Shown piece after piece: positions 7,708 through 14,929 of a stretch of DNA of 33,727 nt. The translations under genes were made by a program, and so were the position numbers. The DNA is from a virus. The notes under the pieces were generated by a model that saw only the letters and a list, made by a program, of their open reading frames with translations, did not search any database and was not told where the DNA came from. The stretch is taken from IMG/VR virus record IMGVR_UViG_3300043409_000821, positions 1-33,727 of that record. The stretch is one strand, 5' to 3'. Numbering within the stretch: the stretch's first letter is position 1; each line of letters starts with the position of its first letter.

Positions 7708-7970
7708 GCGACGTATCAAATCAGGCCATTCAGTATTCGATGGGCCAAGGTGGCTTTCAACTGGTGACCGTCACCACGCTGACTACTGGCCCGTTTGTGG
7801 CCATCACCACTATCGCCCCGACTACCTTTAGCTCGATCACTGGCAACAATATCAGCGGTGCATGGTCCACGGCGACCATCCCTGCGGGTATTACTCTACC
7901 CGGACCGATTACGAGCTTCCAGATATCCAGTGGTCAGGTAATTGCGTTCAACGGCGTAATTCAATCGTGA
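7704..7970 (+). CDS. Small beta-rich putative virion protein
   Basis: 88 residues with a four-base ATGA overlap with the upstream gene. It is rich in T, I, S, G and V with almost no charged residues: V-T-V-T-T-L-T-T-G-P-F-V-A-I-T-T, then P-A-G-I-T-L-P-G-P-I-T-S-F and S-G-Q-V-I-A-F-N. That alternation suggests an all-beta fold such as a capsid decoration protein or the base of a spike. It sits directly before the fibre genes. Function is inferred from composition only. Confidence 0.6.
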   Translation: MSDVSNQAIQYSMGQGGFQLVTVTTLTTGPFVAITTIAPTTFSSITGNNISGAWSTATIPAGITLPGPITSFQISSGQVIAFNGVIQS

Positions 7971-8197
7971 CACTCTCTCTTGGCACACGACTGGTATCGA
8001 ACGGCGGGGGTAGTGTTACCCCTGGCGATCTGCCTATCTTGCGCCGGGACTTGCTTCAGGAGGACGACTTCTTCGTTCTGCTGGAGGATGGTGACAAGAT
8101 CGTCATCACGTTTGGGACATTTGATTCCATCTTGCTGGAGGACGCGTCGTTCCTACTCCAAGAGGATAGTGGAAAACTCATAATTCAAGCTAACTAA
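7967..8197 (+). CDS. Small protein with duplicated LLxED motif
   Basis: A GTG start at 7967 overlaps the previous stop (GTGA); the product is 76 residues. The second half is a near repeat: L-L-Q-E-D-D-F-F-V-L-L-E-D-G-D-K-I-V-I and then I-L-L-E-D-A-S-F-L-L-Q-E-D-S-G-K-L-I-I-Q. Each unit looks like a short beta hairpin with E-D turns. A similar string, E-E-G-L-L-L-E-S-G-S-S-I-E-L-E-G, occurs in the tail hub protein (about residues 442-457). Likely a small virion component, perhaps linked to the fibre encoded next. The GTG start is chosen because the open frame upstream overlaps the previous gene by more than 100 bases. Confidence 0.6.
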   Translation: MTLSLGTRLVSNGGGSVTPGDLPILRRDLLQEDDFFVLLEDGDKIVITFGTFDSILLEDASFLLQEDSGKLIIQAN

Positions 8198-8203
8198 CAG
8201 TTT

Positions 8204-9610
8204 ATGGCAGATACGAAAATCACAGCACTGACGGCGATCTCGACCGTCGATCCCGCGGTGGATGTCCTTCCCATTGTCGATGTCAGTGACACGACGATGG
8301 CGGCATCCGGCACCACGAAGAAGATCACCAGCAACCAGATCCTCGGCTCCGGCGGCACCGCCACGCTCGCCTCCGCCACCATCACCGGCGATCTGACGGT
8401 GGCGACTGATCGGTTGAAGGTTGTCACCGGAAGCACTGCGGTCCAAATCGGATCGACGACGCAGACTCAGTTCGGAACCACTGCTTGGCCTTCTGATTTA
8501 ATTGCAAAGGCTAATAGCAGGGTTTTAGTTGGAAATCTCGGAACTGTTTTGCTGTGGAACGAGTCCGCTGCCGCAATTGGAAATGCTTCTAATCTTTTCA
8601 TCGGAGCAAAGTCAGGTGCAGGTGCCACTACGTTTGGCGGTTCATACATCTCGTCAGGAATTGAAAACGCTTCTGACCGTGCTGGATTCTTTGCGCTTTC
8701 GACTTTCCAATCCAATGGAATCGACCGCGAACGGTATCGGATAGATTCGACTGGTGTTCATACTTGGCAGTACGTCGGCGGAGTCGCTGGCACCGCCATG
8801 ACCCTCAACAGCACGGGGCTGGGCGTGGGGGTTACGCCGAGTGCGTGGAGTGCTGGATCAAAAGCTATTCAGATTTCTTCATTTTTTGCTGCGTGGCAGG
8901 GTTCAAACGGATCATCAAACCTTGGTTTTGCTGTCTATGAAGGCGGGGCGAACACATACAACTACCGCACAACCGGTGACGCGCCGACTTTCTATTCCCA
9001 GTTGACAGGCGCTCACAGGTGGTTCACCGCTCCTTCAGGCACCGCTGACAACGCCATCACCTTCACCCAAGCGATGACGCTCACGGCGAGTGGCAATCTG
9101 TTGGTGGGGAGCGCGATGCCCGTTGCGTCTGGAAGAATCAGCGCAAACACATCGACAGGATCTGCTGCCAGATTCTTGACATCCGCCGGAGATAACCAGT
9201 TTGCGGCGATGTTTGAAAAGTCTTCAACGACTAACACAACTGCTCAAGTCCTGATTGGTTTTACTATCAACAACCAAGCGACTGGATCAGGACAGATCAA
9301 CGCAAATGGTGCGAGCCAAGCTGCGTTTGGCACATTCTCCGACTCTCGGTTGAAGGAGAATATTGTCAGCCTTCCTTCTCAGTTGGCCAACATCCTGTCG
9401 CTGCGACCCGTCGAGTTCGATTACAAGGACGGTTCCGGTCATCAAATCGGTTTTGTCGCTCAGGAGATGCAAGAGGTTTATTCCGATGCCGTTGGTGAGC
9501 AGAACGGATTCTTGACCGTCACCGGATGGAGCAAGACCGAAGCTCGACTTGTGTCTGCCATCAAGGAACTCGCTGCTAAGGTTCAAGCTCTGGAAGCCAA
9601 ACTCGCCTAA
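8204..9610 (+). CDS. Tail fibre with C-terminal S74 self-cleaving chaperone domain
   Basis: 468 residues. The N-terminus (M-A-D-T-K-I-T-A-L-T) resembles the virion-anchoring start of many phage fibres. A segment I-T-G-D-L-T-V-A-T-D-R-L-K-V follows and recurs in the second fibre at 10888. The middle is a beta-rich shaft and tip of S, T, G and A. The last 95 residues are an intramolecular chaperone of the endosialidase type (peptidase S74): S-D-S-R-L-K-E-N-I with the expected serine (about 379) and lysine (about 384) five apart, then G-F-V-A-Q-E-M, ending in a coiled coil. In this family the domain drives trimer formation and is then cut off at the serine. It should bind the host surface. The leader has no Shine-Dalgarno sequence. 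Confidence 0.9.
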   Translation: MADTKITALTAISTVDPAVDVLPIVDVSDTTMAASGTTKKITSNQILGSGGTATLASATITGDLTVATDRLKVVTGSTAVQIGSTTQTQFGTTAWPSDLIAKANSRVLVGNLGTVLLWNESAAAIGNASNLFIGAKSGAGATTFGGSYISSGIENASDRAGFFALSTFQSNGIDRERYRIDSTGVHTWQYVGGVAGTAMTLNSTGLGVGVTPSAWSAGSKAIQISSFFAAWQGSNGSSNLGFAVYEGGANTYNYRTTGDAPTFYSQLTGAHRWFTAPSGTADNAITFTQAMTLTASGNLLVGSAMPVASGRISANTSTGSAARFLTSAGDNQFAAMFEKSSTTNTTAQVLIGFTINNQATGSGQINANGASQAAFGTFSDSRLKENIVSLPSQLANILSLRPVEFDYKDGSGHQIGFVAQEMQEVYSDAVGEQNGFLTVTGWSKTEARLVSAIKELAAKVQALEAKLA

Positions 9611-9616
9611 TATCCC

Positions 9617-10018
9617 ATGATTACTCTCAACTGGATCATCGAACGCCTGTTGGTCAAACCCACCGAAGGCTCGCTCACCGATGTCGTCATCACCGCCGAC
9701 TGGCGTTGCAACGGCTCGCAGGATCAGTACAGCGGCACCTGCTACGGCAGCGCGTCGTTCGCGCCTCCGACCGGATCGTTCACGCCGTATCCTGACCTCA
9801 CGCAGGATCAGGTTCTCGGCTGGTGCTTCGCCAATGGCGTCGATCAGAAGGCCATCGAAGCCAACGTCACGCAGCAGATCAACGACCAGATCAACCCTCC
9901 GGTCATCGCTCCGCCGCTGCCGTGGGTGACTCCTGAGATGATCGTTCCTCCGATGCTGCCGCAGGTGGAGCCGGTTTTGGTTGCGGATCAGCCTGTGTCT
10001 GCCGACACTGCGGCCTGA
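9617..10018 (+). CDS. Conserved phage protein (DUF7936-like), fibre-adjacent
   Basis: 133 residues. Residues 1-45 have the pattern I-E-R-L-L-V-K-P, then L-T-D-V-V-I-T-A-D-W-R-C-N-G and Y-S-G-T-C-Y-G, followed by F-T-P-Y-P-D-L-T and V-L-G-W-C-F-A-N-G-V-D, then Q-I-N-P-P-V and P-P-L-P-W. I recognise this layout from a widespread family of small phage proteins next to fibre genes, with no known function to my knowledge. The C-terminus is proline-rich and probably disordered. It could be a fibre or baseplate accessory protein or an assembly factor. Confidence 0.75.
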   Translation: MITLNWIIERLLVKPTEGSLTDVVITADWRCNGSQDQYSGTCYGSASFAPPTGSFTPYPDLTQDQVLGWCFANGVDQKAIEANVTQQINDQINPPVIAPPLPWVTPEMIVPPMLPQVEPVLVADQPVSADTAA

Positions 10019-10019
10019 T

Positions 10020-10169
10020 ATGATCAAGATCGAACTCACTCAGGAGCAGACCAATAGCCTGCTCCAGCTCATCGACATTGCCATCAAAGCCGGTGGCTAT
10101 CAGAACGCCAAGGTAGGTGTTCCTTTGGCCGACATCATCCTCGACGCTGCACAGACTAAGCCCGAATAA
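10020..10169 (+). CDS. Small helical phage protein (49 residues)
   Basis: The ATG lies one base after the previous stop (TGATATG). The product is two amphipathic helices: E-L-T-Q-E-Q-T-N-S-L-L-Q-L-I-D-I-A-I-K-A-G-G then V-G-V-P-L-A-D-I-I-L. Short proteins with an LLDIAIKAGG core lie beside holin genes in many phages. No membrane segment is seen. Function unknown. Confidence 0.65.
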   Translation: MIKIELTQEQTNSLLQLIDIAIKAGGYQNAKVGVPLADIILDAAQTKPE

Positions 10170-10170
10170 C

Positions 10171-10350
10171 ATGGACGCGACTAATCATGGCGGTGGATTC
10201 GGCGGAATCGTTGGATTACTAGGGACCGCCACGGTCGCAATGGTCGCATCCTACATCCCTGAACTCACCGAGTGGACTAGGTTCCTAACCGCACTCGCCG
10301 CCCTGATCGCCGCAATCACGGCCCTCTACAAAGCCATCAAAAAGAAATGA
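10171..10350 (+). CDS. Holin-like small membrane protein 1
   Basis: 59 residues with two hydrophobic stretches: about 11-30 (G-I-V-G-L-L-G-T-A-T-V-A-M-V-A) and about 37-54 (F-L-T-A-L-A-A-L-I-A-A-I-T-A-L). A short W-T containing linker separates them and the tail is A-I-K-K-K. Two membrane helices, very small size and a basic tail fit a class II holin, which forms lesions in the inner membrane at lysis. The next gene, also holin-like, overlaps it by four bases (ATGA). No endolysin is adjacent, so lysis function is inferred from topology and position. Confidence 0.65.
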   Translation: MDATNHGGGFGGIVGLLGTATVAMVASYIPELTEWTRFLTALAALIAAITALYKAIKKK

Positions 10351-10517
10351 ATCCCAACATCGCATCTCTCATCCGCCATATCCTCACGGCTGCTGGCGGT
10401 TTTATCGTCGCAAAAGGATTGGCCAGCGCCGATCAGATCGCCGAACTCGCAGGCGCTGTTGTAACGCTCGCCGGAATCGGCTGGTCGATCAAAAATAACA
10501 CCAAGAAAGCGGAGTAA
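10347..10517 (+). CDS. Holin-like small membrane protein 2
   Basis: 56 residues from the ATG that overlaps the previous stop. The sequence (I-R-H-I-L-T-A-A-G-G-F-I-V-A-K-G-L-A, then I-A-E-L-A-G-A-V-V-T-L-A-G-I-G-W-S-I-K) closely follows the pattern of small phage holins with R-H-x-L-T-x-x-G-G and G-A-V-x-T-L-x-G-x-x-W-S. Two membrane helices are predicted, with a lysine-rich end. The tandem with the preceding membrane protein may be a holin/antiholin pair. A terminator hairpin follows. Confidence 0.75.
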   Translation: MNPNIASLIRHILTAAGGFIVAKGLASADQIAELAGAVVTLAGIGWSIKNNTKKAE

Positions 10518-10540
10518 TCCCCGCTCATAAAGGTATGCAT

Positions 10541-10575
10541 CGCCAGCGGGATTAACACCTCGCTGGCGTTTCTAT
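10541..10575 (+). terminator. Rho-independent terminator after the holin genes
   Basis: CGCCAGCG (10541-10548) pairs perfectly with CGCTGGCG (10561-10568). Two further inner pairs (G-T and G-C) are possible, then TTTCTATT follows. Oriented for rightward transcription; it separates the holin pair from the next two genes. Confidence 0.7.
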
Positions 10576-10576
10576 T

Positions 10577-10777
10577 ATGGATCCAGTCGCAAGCATAGCC
10601 CAAGGAGTGGCCAACGCAGTCCTAAACAAGATAACCAACCAGAAAGATCAAACCCTTGAAGATGGACAGAAAGACAATCGCTTGCGCGACGATCTCCTTG
10701 CTCGCGCTGATGCCGCTGGGCTGCACCCCAACAAGAGTGGTAATGGTCCCACCGGGACAACCAGTCAGACTGGCTGA
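10577..10777 (+). CDS. Small hypothetical protein overlapping a lipoprotein gene
   Basis: 66 residues with an ATG right after the terminator T-run. The N-terminal third (A-S-I-A-Q-G-V-A-N-A-V-L-N-K-I) is an amphipathic helix, followed by a charged Q-K-D-N-R-L-R-D-D segment and a glycine/threonine tail. The second half shares 116 bases with the lipoprotein gene at 10662 in another frame. The arrangement recalls spanin pairs, but this protein lacks the inner-membrane helix expected of an i-spanin. It could be a real small virion or lysis-associated protein or a chance frame. Confidence 0.45.
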   Translation: MDPVASIAQGVANAVLNKITNQKDQTLEDGQKDNRLRDDLLARADAAGLHPNKSGNGPTGTTSQTG

Positions 10778-10886
10778 AAGCGTCAAAGCCCATGTGTGGG
10801 CCAAAGATGCTGAAGGAAAGATCATCAAGAGCCGAAACCGCGTGACAATTCACGAGGGTTGGTTCGCACTACCTCCAAGAGAATAG
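10662..10886 (+). CDS. Small putative lipoprotein (spanin-like position)
   Basis: 74 residues from the ATG at 10662. The N-terminus has a basic start (M-D-R-K), a hydrophobic core (C-A-T-I-S-L-L-A-L-M) and P-L-G-C, a slightly irregular lipobox with proline at -3. The mature part runs R-V-V-M-V-P-P-G-Q-P-V-R-L-A-E-S-V-K, then V-W-A-K-D-A-E-G-K and H-E-G-W-F-A-L-P-P. I have an impression of related small phage lipoproteins near holins. A spanin-like outer-membrane role is possible given the neighbours, but the fold looks beta rather than the proline-rich o-spanin type. A TTG at 10656 gives two more residues. Stop TAG at 10884-10886. Confidence 0.65.
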   Translation: MDRKTIACATISLLALMPLGCTPTRVVMVPPGQPVRLAESVKAHVWAKDAEGKIIKSRNRVTIHEGWFALPPRE

Positions 10887-10887
10887 T

Positions 10888-12210
10888 ATGGGAACCCCAC
10901 TCACAGGCAGTACCGTCGCCAGTACCTATACTGGCCTGCTAAAGACCACCGACAATGCCACACTGACGGCGTCCCTGAAGTCGCTCAGCGATGGTTCCGG
11001 CAACGATTCCGCGCTCCAAGTCTCGACGGTTGCTTCCAACATCAACGGCGATTTCAGCGTTGCAACCAGTCGCTTTACGGTCGCTTCTGCCAGCGGCAAC
11101 ACGGCTGTGGCCGGTACCCTCGCTGTCACCGGAGCCACCTCCCTCAGTTCTCTTACTACCAGCGGCAACGCCACAATCGGTGGAACACTCGGTATCACCG
11201 GTGGCCTCACGATCCCTGGTACCCTGTCGGTCACCGGAGCTTCCACACTAACCGGTGCGGTTGGAATGGGCAGTACCCTCAATGTCACGGGGGCCTCCAC
11301 GTTGGCCAGTGTTGGTGTCACCGGCGCTGCTACAGTCGGAACCACGCTGGGGGTTACCGGCCTTTCAACGCTGGGTAGTCTCGCGGTTACTGGTGCTTCC
11401 ACGCTCGACAGCCTCGGTGTTACCAACGCGGCTACGATCGGTACCACGCTGGGCGTGACGGGTTTGTCCACCCTAGCGAGTCTGGCGGTGACGGGAGCTG
11501 CTACCGTGGGGTCCACGCTGAGCGTCACCGGTGCGACCACGCTCTCCGGAGACCTCGCTGCCAACGGTAACACCACGTTAGGCAATGCTGGAACCGATAC
11601 GCTGACACTCAACTCGGACAACATCACCGCTCCGAATCTTTCGACCGTCACGGTCGATCTCAGTAATGACAAGGTGCTGATTGCCGACGCAAACGACTCC
11701 AGCAAGTTGAAGCTTGTTACCGTTGGTTCCATTGGAATCAACTCAACAAATGCTCCTCAATGCGTTCAGCAAGTTTCGGACGATCGTTACACATATACTG
11801 GGGCACTTACTGCTCCTGGGCTTGAAATAGGAACTCTAAATAAGTCGATCACCCCAAGATCAACTTCATCCAAAGTTCTTGTAAGCATTACGCTTAATTA
11901 CTCGTGCGTTTCAAATACCTCTCAATACGTTCTATTTAGAGTCACAAGAAACGGAACTGAGATTGGAACCTCTGTTGGAGCGGGGCAAAAAGGGATAGCA
12001 TCTGGAAGCTATGAGGATGGAGAAGTGAATGCTATTAACAATACTAAGATAGAGTTTCTTGATTCCCCAAACAGCTCTTCCTCTGTTTCTTATAAGGTGC
12101 ATATATTTAGCCCACTTTCAGCTACTAACGTGTATTTGAATTACGCGATAAATGGAGGAACCAGTTTCACTACTATTTCCACGATGACGCTCCAAGAGTT
12201 CTTCGCATGA
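10888..12210 (+). CDS. Repeat-built tail fibre
   Basis: 440 residues. An N-terminal 60-residue part ends in I-N-G-D-F-S-V-A-T-S-R-F-T-V, matching a segment of the fibre at 8204. Residues about 75-230 are a shaft of eleven short V-T-G (or I-T-G, V-T-N) units, including a 34-residue higher-order repeat (starts at 11335 and 11437, I/V-G-T-T-L-G-V-T-G-L-S-T-L). This gives a threonine-rich triple-stranded beta shaft. The last 150 residues are a globular tip with S-S-K-V-L-V-S-I-T-L-N and V-L-F-R-V-T-R-N-G, a knob type frequent in phage fibres and likely receptor-binding. The tip DNA is clearly more A/T-rich than the shaft, which suggests domain exchange. The stop overlaps the next ATG (ATGA). Confidence 0.8.
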   Translation: MGTPLTGSTVASTYTGLLKTTDNATLTASLKSLSDGSGNDSALQVSTVASNINGDFSVATSRFTVASASGNTAVAGTLAVTGATSLSSLTTSGNATIGGTLGITGGLTIPGTLSVTGASTLTGAVGMGSTLNVTGASTLASVGVTGAATVGTTLGVTGLSTLGSLAVTGASTLDSLGVTNAATIGTTLGVTGLSTLASLAVTGAATVGSTLSVTGATTLSGDLAANGNTTLGNAGTDTLTLNSDNITAPNLSTVTVDLSNDKVLIADANDSSKLKLVTVGSIGINSTNAPQCVQQVSDDRYTYTGALTAPGLEIGTLNKSITPRSTSSKVLVSITLNYSCVSNTSQYVLFRVTRNGTEIGTSVGAGQKGIASGSYEDGEVNAINNTKIEFLDSPNSSSSVSYKVHIFSPLSATNVYLNYAINGGTSFTTISTMTLQEFFA

Positions 12211-12968
12211 AACCCTCCGAAGTAGCCCAAGCGGCCTGCGACAAGCTTTCGTTCACGGACTCGGCCACCCTCACATTGGCCAAGAAGTTCTGCATCCGCC
12301 GCTACTCGATGATCTGGGATTCGTGCCTCTGGAACGATACCCTCGGGGTGATCTCTCACCCTGTTACCGCTGGCGATGAAATGGTGACGCTCTCTGATTA
12401 CGTCACCTCTACATACGCTTCTGGGACCGGATACAACATGTTCCTCGATTTCCCGGTGGCGATTCGATTCACCGTAACCGGTGATACCGATGGCATCGAG
12501 GTTCCAGCCGCTGAATGGGTTTCGTTCTTCCAGCTCGATCCCAACACTTGGAACAACGTCGATAGCCGCAAGTCCACTCCCGGCAACTTCGTAAACTGGA
12601 CCCGCCTCATTGGAGTCGCCTACGGACAAGCCGGAGTTCCTCGGCTCAAGCTTGTTCCAACCCCAAATACCGATGGGACTCTCTTCATCCTCGGCAAGAA
12701 GCAGTCGCAGATGCGGCAGTTCGGGGAAGCTCAGACCATCATCAATGATACCAACTTCGAGCTTCGAGCAGTCGAGAATGCACTGATGGCCTACACCGAA
12801 GGAGATCTCCTCGAATACTCTCGTCAGTACGGCAAGGCGCAGGCCAAGTTCCAAGAGGGTGCTGCTCAAGTCACGATTATGAAGGACATGGAGCGCGGTC
12901 AGCAGCAGCAGATCAGCCGTATCATTCCGGATAGCCTTTACGATTACACGTTCCAGGACATCCTCTAA
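12207..12968 (+). CDS. Head-tail adaptor / tail tubular A-like protein
   Basis: 253 residues, starting within the fibre stop (ATGA) and ending one base into the hub start (TAATG). Helical N-terminus with A-K-K-F-C-I-R-R-Y-S-M-I-W-D, then a beta-rich middle (F-P-V-A-I-R-F-T-V, W-V-S-F-F-Q-L-D-P-N-T-W) and a helical end (L-M-A-Y-T-E-G-D-L-L-E-Y). Size, layout and the pairing with a large hub protein immediately after match the gp11-like tubular/adaptor proteins of T7-like phages, which form the ring between portal and tail hub. The assignment is by context and overall pattern. Confidence 0.65.
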   Translation: MKPSEVAQAACDKLSFTDSATLTLAKKFCIRRYSMIWDSCLWNDTLGVISHPVTAGDEMVTLSDYVTSTYASGTGYNMFLDFPVAIRFTVTGDTDGIEVPAAEWVSFFQLDPNTWNNVDSRKSTPGNFVNWTRLIGVAYGQAGVPRLKLVPTPNTDGTLFILGKKQSQMRQFGEAQTIINDTNFELRAVENALMAYTEGDLLEYSRQYGKAQAKFQEGAAQVTIMKDMERGQQQQISRIIPDSLYDYTFQDIL

Positions 12969-14929
12969 TGCCTTTCCAATCCTCAGACGCTCTCGATGAT
13001 CAGATGCTTCTGGATGGAAGCACCGGTTTTTCTACCGGAGTCATCTCTGCCACTCGCCCTGATGCCATTCCTGCCACGAGTATGGAAGAGGCCATCAACA
13101 TGGACTACGATGACTTCGGTAATCTCGTCACGCGCCTCGGGACCATCTCGCTGACCGGCAACAGCGAATCACGCAATTGGGAAGACATCATCACCAACTG
13201 GGAGTCTACTACTTCCAACTTTGCCAGTAACCTTCCCACCAACTCGCAGGTCTTCTCTGGCTTCTATTTCGATACAGCGGCTTCCGAGCGCCTTGTCATC
13301 GCTGTTCTTGATCGGAATACCGCAGCAAAGAATCTCTACTACGGCTCACCCGGTGTCTCGTACAACCTCATATCCAGCTCGACGATCAATGACTCGTCGC
13401 AGTTCGTTTACTTCGCTCAGCTAAACGACAAGCTGTTCTACGCGGATGGCTATAGCGCACTGCGTTATGTAACCAGCACGAACACAAACTCATCGATTAC
13501 CGCCGGCAAAATTAGCCGCATTGATGTGATCAATCAGGGCGATGGTCACAGTGTAATTCCAACAATCACCATCTCGGCTCCTCCGAGCGGTGTGACCGCA
13601 ACAGCCACAGCCATTGTGGCCAATGATGGAAACCTTGTTGCGATCACCATCACGAACCCCGGCAGCGGTTACGTCACGGCTCCTACGGTTTCAATCTCCC
13701 CGGCAAATCAATCCCATGCGGTCGCCTTCGTCTCGCTCGCCGCTCCCGCCAAGCCGCTCTATCTCACCACCCACACCAATCGTCTGTGGGCTGTTTCGGC
13801 AGATACCACCATCCAGCCCGATACCCTCTACTTCTCCGACATCCTCGATGGCGAATCATGGGATCCACTCGGTTCCATCCGAGTTGGGGGTGATGGCGAT
13901 CCGATCCGAGGTCTTTACTCGTGGTTCGCATACAAACTCCTCGTCTTTAAGGAACGCTCTATTTGGAGCGTAGATGCCGATCCTACGCAGGATCCTGCCG
14001 ATTGGGTCATATCACTCGTCTCGGGCAATATCGGCTGCTCATCGCACCGGTCCATCACGGCTGTAGGTGCTGACGTATTCTTCCTGTCCCGCGATGGCGT
14101 TCGCTCGATGGCGCAAATCCAAGCGGGTACTCAGACCAGCGTCGGTCTCGCGCTCAGCAGCCCGATCAATGACCTGATCAGTCGCATCGACAAGACCAAG
14201 CTTCAGTATTGCGACGGGGTCTTCTGGAACAACCGCTACCTGCTGGCCGTACCGTTCATCACCGAGGGTCCGTATTCCATAGGACTCGAAAGCGAGGAAG
14301 GGCTCCTGCTTGAATCTGGTTCATCCATCGAACTCGAAGGAGCTTTCAACCAGAACAACGCGGTCATCGTGTACCATTCACTGGCCCGCTCATGGCTCGG
14401 TTACTGGGACAACTGGCAGGTCAACGACTTCATACCCACCGCATTCTCCACGTTAGGTCCAGTACTCATGTTCGCTGGCGATGTCCTTTCGCTTGCTGAT
14501 GGTGCGGGCCAAGTCTGGTCATTCAACGACTACCTGCCAAACACACGGCTTGATCCAGTTCAGAACTCCGCGTACCTGGACGGCGGTAGCGCGTATCAAT
14601 CGTCGGTGATCACGAAGGCGTACAATCTCAACGAGCCTATCCCGGACAAGATCGGATACAGCATCCAGATCGCACTCGATAATCCGTATCCAACGCTCAA
14701 CATTGGTGCCGCTCTATCCTACGCCACCAACATGAGCGGGACATTCACAAGCATCGATCCGGCCATCAGCGTTCCGAATAGCCAGAAGTTCCTCGCTGCA
14801 TACAACCTCATCAGCCGTGGACGCTGGAACAACATCCAGTTCAAGATCAACACAACCAATGGCAATCGGTTGAGCGTTCAATCCACCATCCTCTCTGGAT
14901 TCGTAGATTCCGTTCGACCTCAGCAATGA
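12968..14929 (+). CDS. Tail hub / tail tubular B-like protein
   Basis: 653 residues, the partner of the preceding adaptor and in the place of T7 gp12. It is beta-rich with repeated blades (Q-L-N-D-K-L-F-Y-A-D-G-Y, H-T-N-R-L-W-A-V-S, Y-K-L-L-V-F-K-E-R-S-I-W, N-R-Y-L-L-A-V-P) as expected for the nozzle of a short tail. Residues about 180-256 look like an inserted pair of small beta repeats: I-D-V-I-N-Q-G-D-G...P-T-I-T-I-S and I-T-I-T-N-P-G-S-G-Y-V-T-A-P-T-V-S-I-S. This GSGY..PTV motif is known from surface-exposed extra domains of phage proteins. A third short motif (E-G-L-L-L-E-S-G-S-S-I-E-L-E-G) resembles the protein encoded at 7967. Confidence 0.75.
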   Translation: MPFQSSDALDDQMLLDGSTGFSTGVISATRPDAIPATSMEEAINMDYDDFGNLVTRLGTISLTGNSESRNWEDIITNWESTTSNFASNLPTNSQVFSGFYFDTAASERLVIAVLDRNTAAKNLYYGSPGVSYNLISSSTINDSSQFVYFAQLNDKLFYADGYSALRYVTSTNTNSSITAGKISRIDVINQGDGHSVIPTITISAPPSGVTATATAIVANDGNLVAITITNPGSGYVTAPTVSISPANQSHAVAFVSLAAPAKPLYLTTHTNRLWAVSADTTIQPDTLYFSDILDGESWDPLGSIRVGGDGDPIRGLYSWFAYKLLVFKERSIWSVDADPTQDPADWVISLVSGNIGCSSHRSITAVGADVFFLSRDGVRSMAQIQAGTQTSVGLALSSPINDLISRIDKTKLQYCDGVFWNNRYLLAVPFITEGPYSIGLESEEGLLLESGSSIELEGAFNQNNAVIVYHSLARSWLGYWDNWQVNDFIPTAFSTLGPVLMFAGDVLSLADGAGQVWSFNDYLPNTRLDPVQNSAYLDGGSAYQSSVITKAYNLNEPIPDKIGYSIQIALDNPYPTLNIGAALSYATNMSGTFTSIDPAISVPNSQKFLAAYNLISRGRWNNIQFKINTTNGNRLSVQSTILSGFVDSVRPQQ

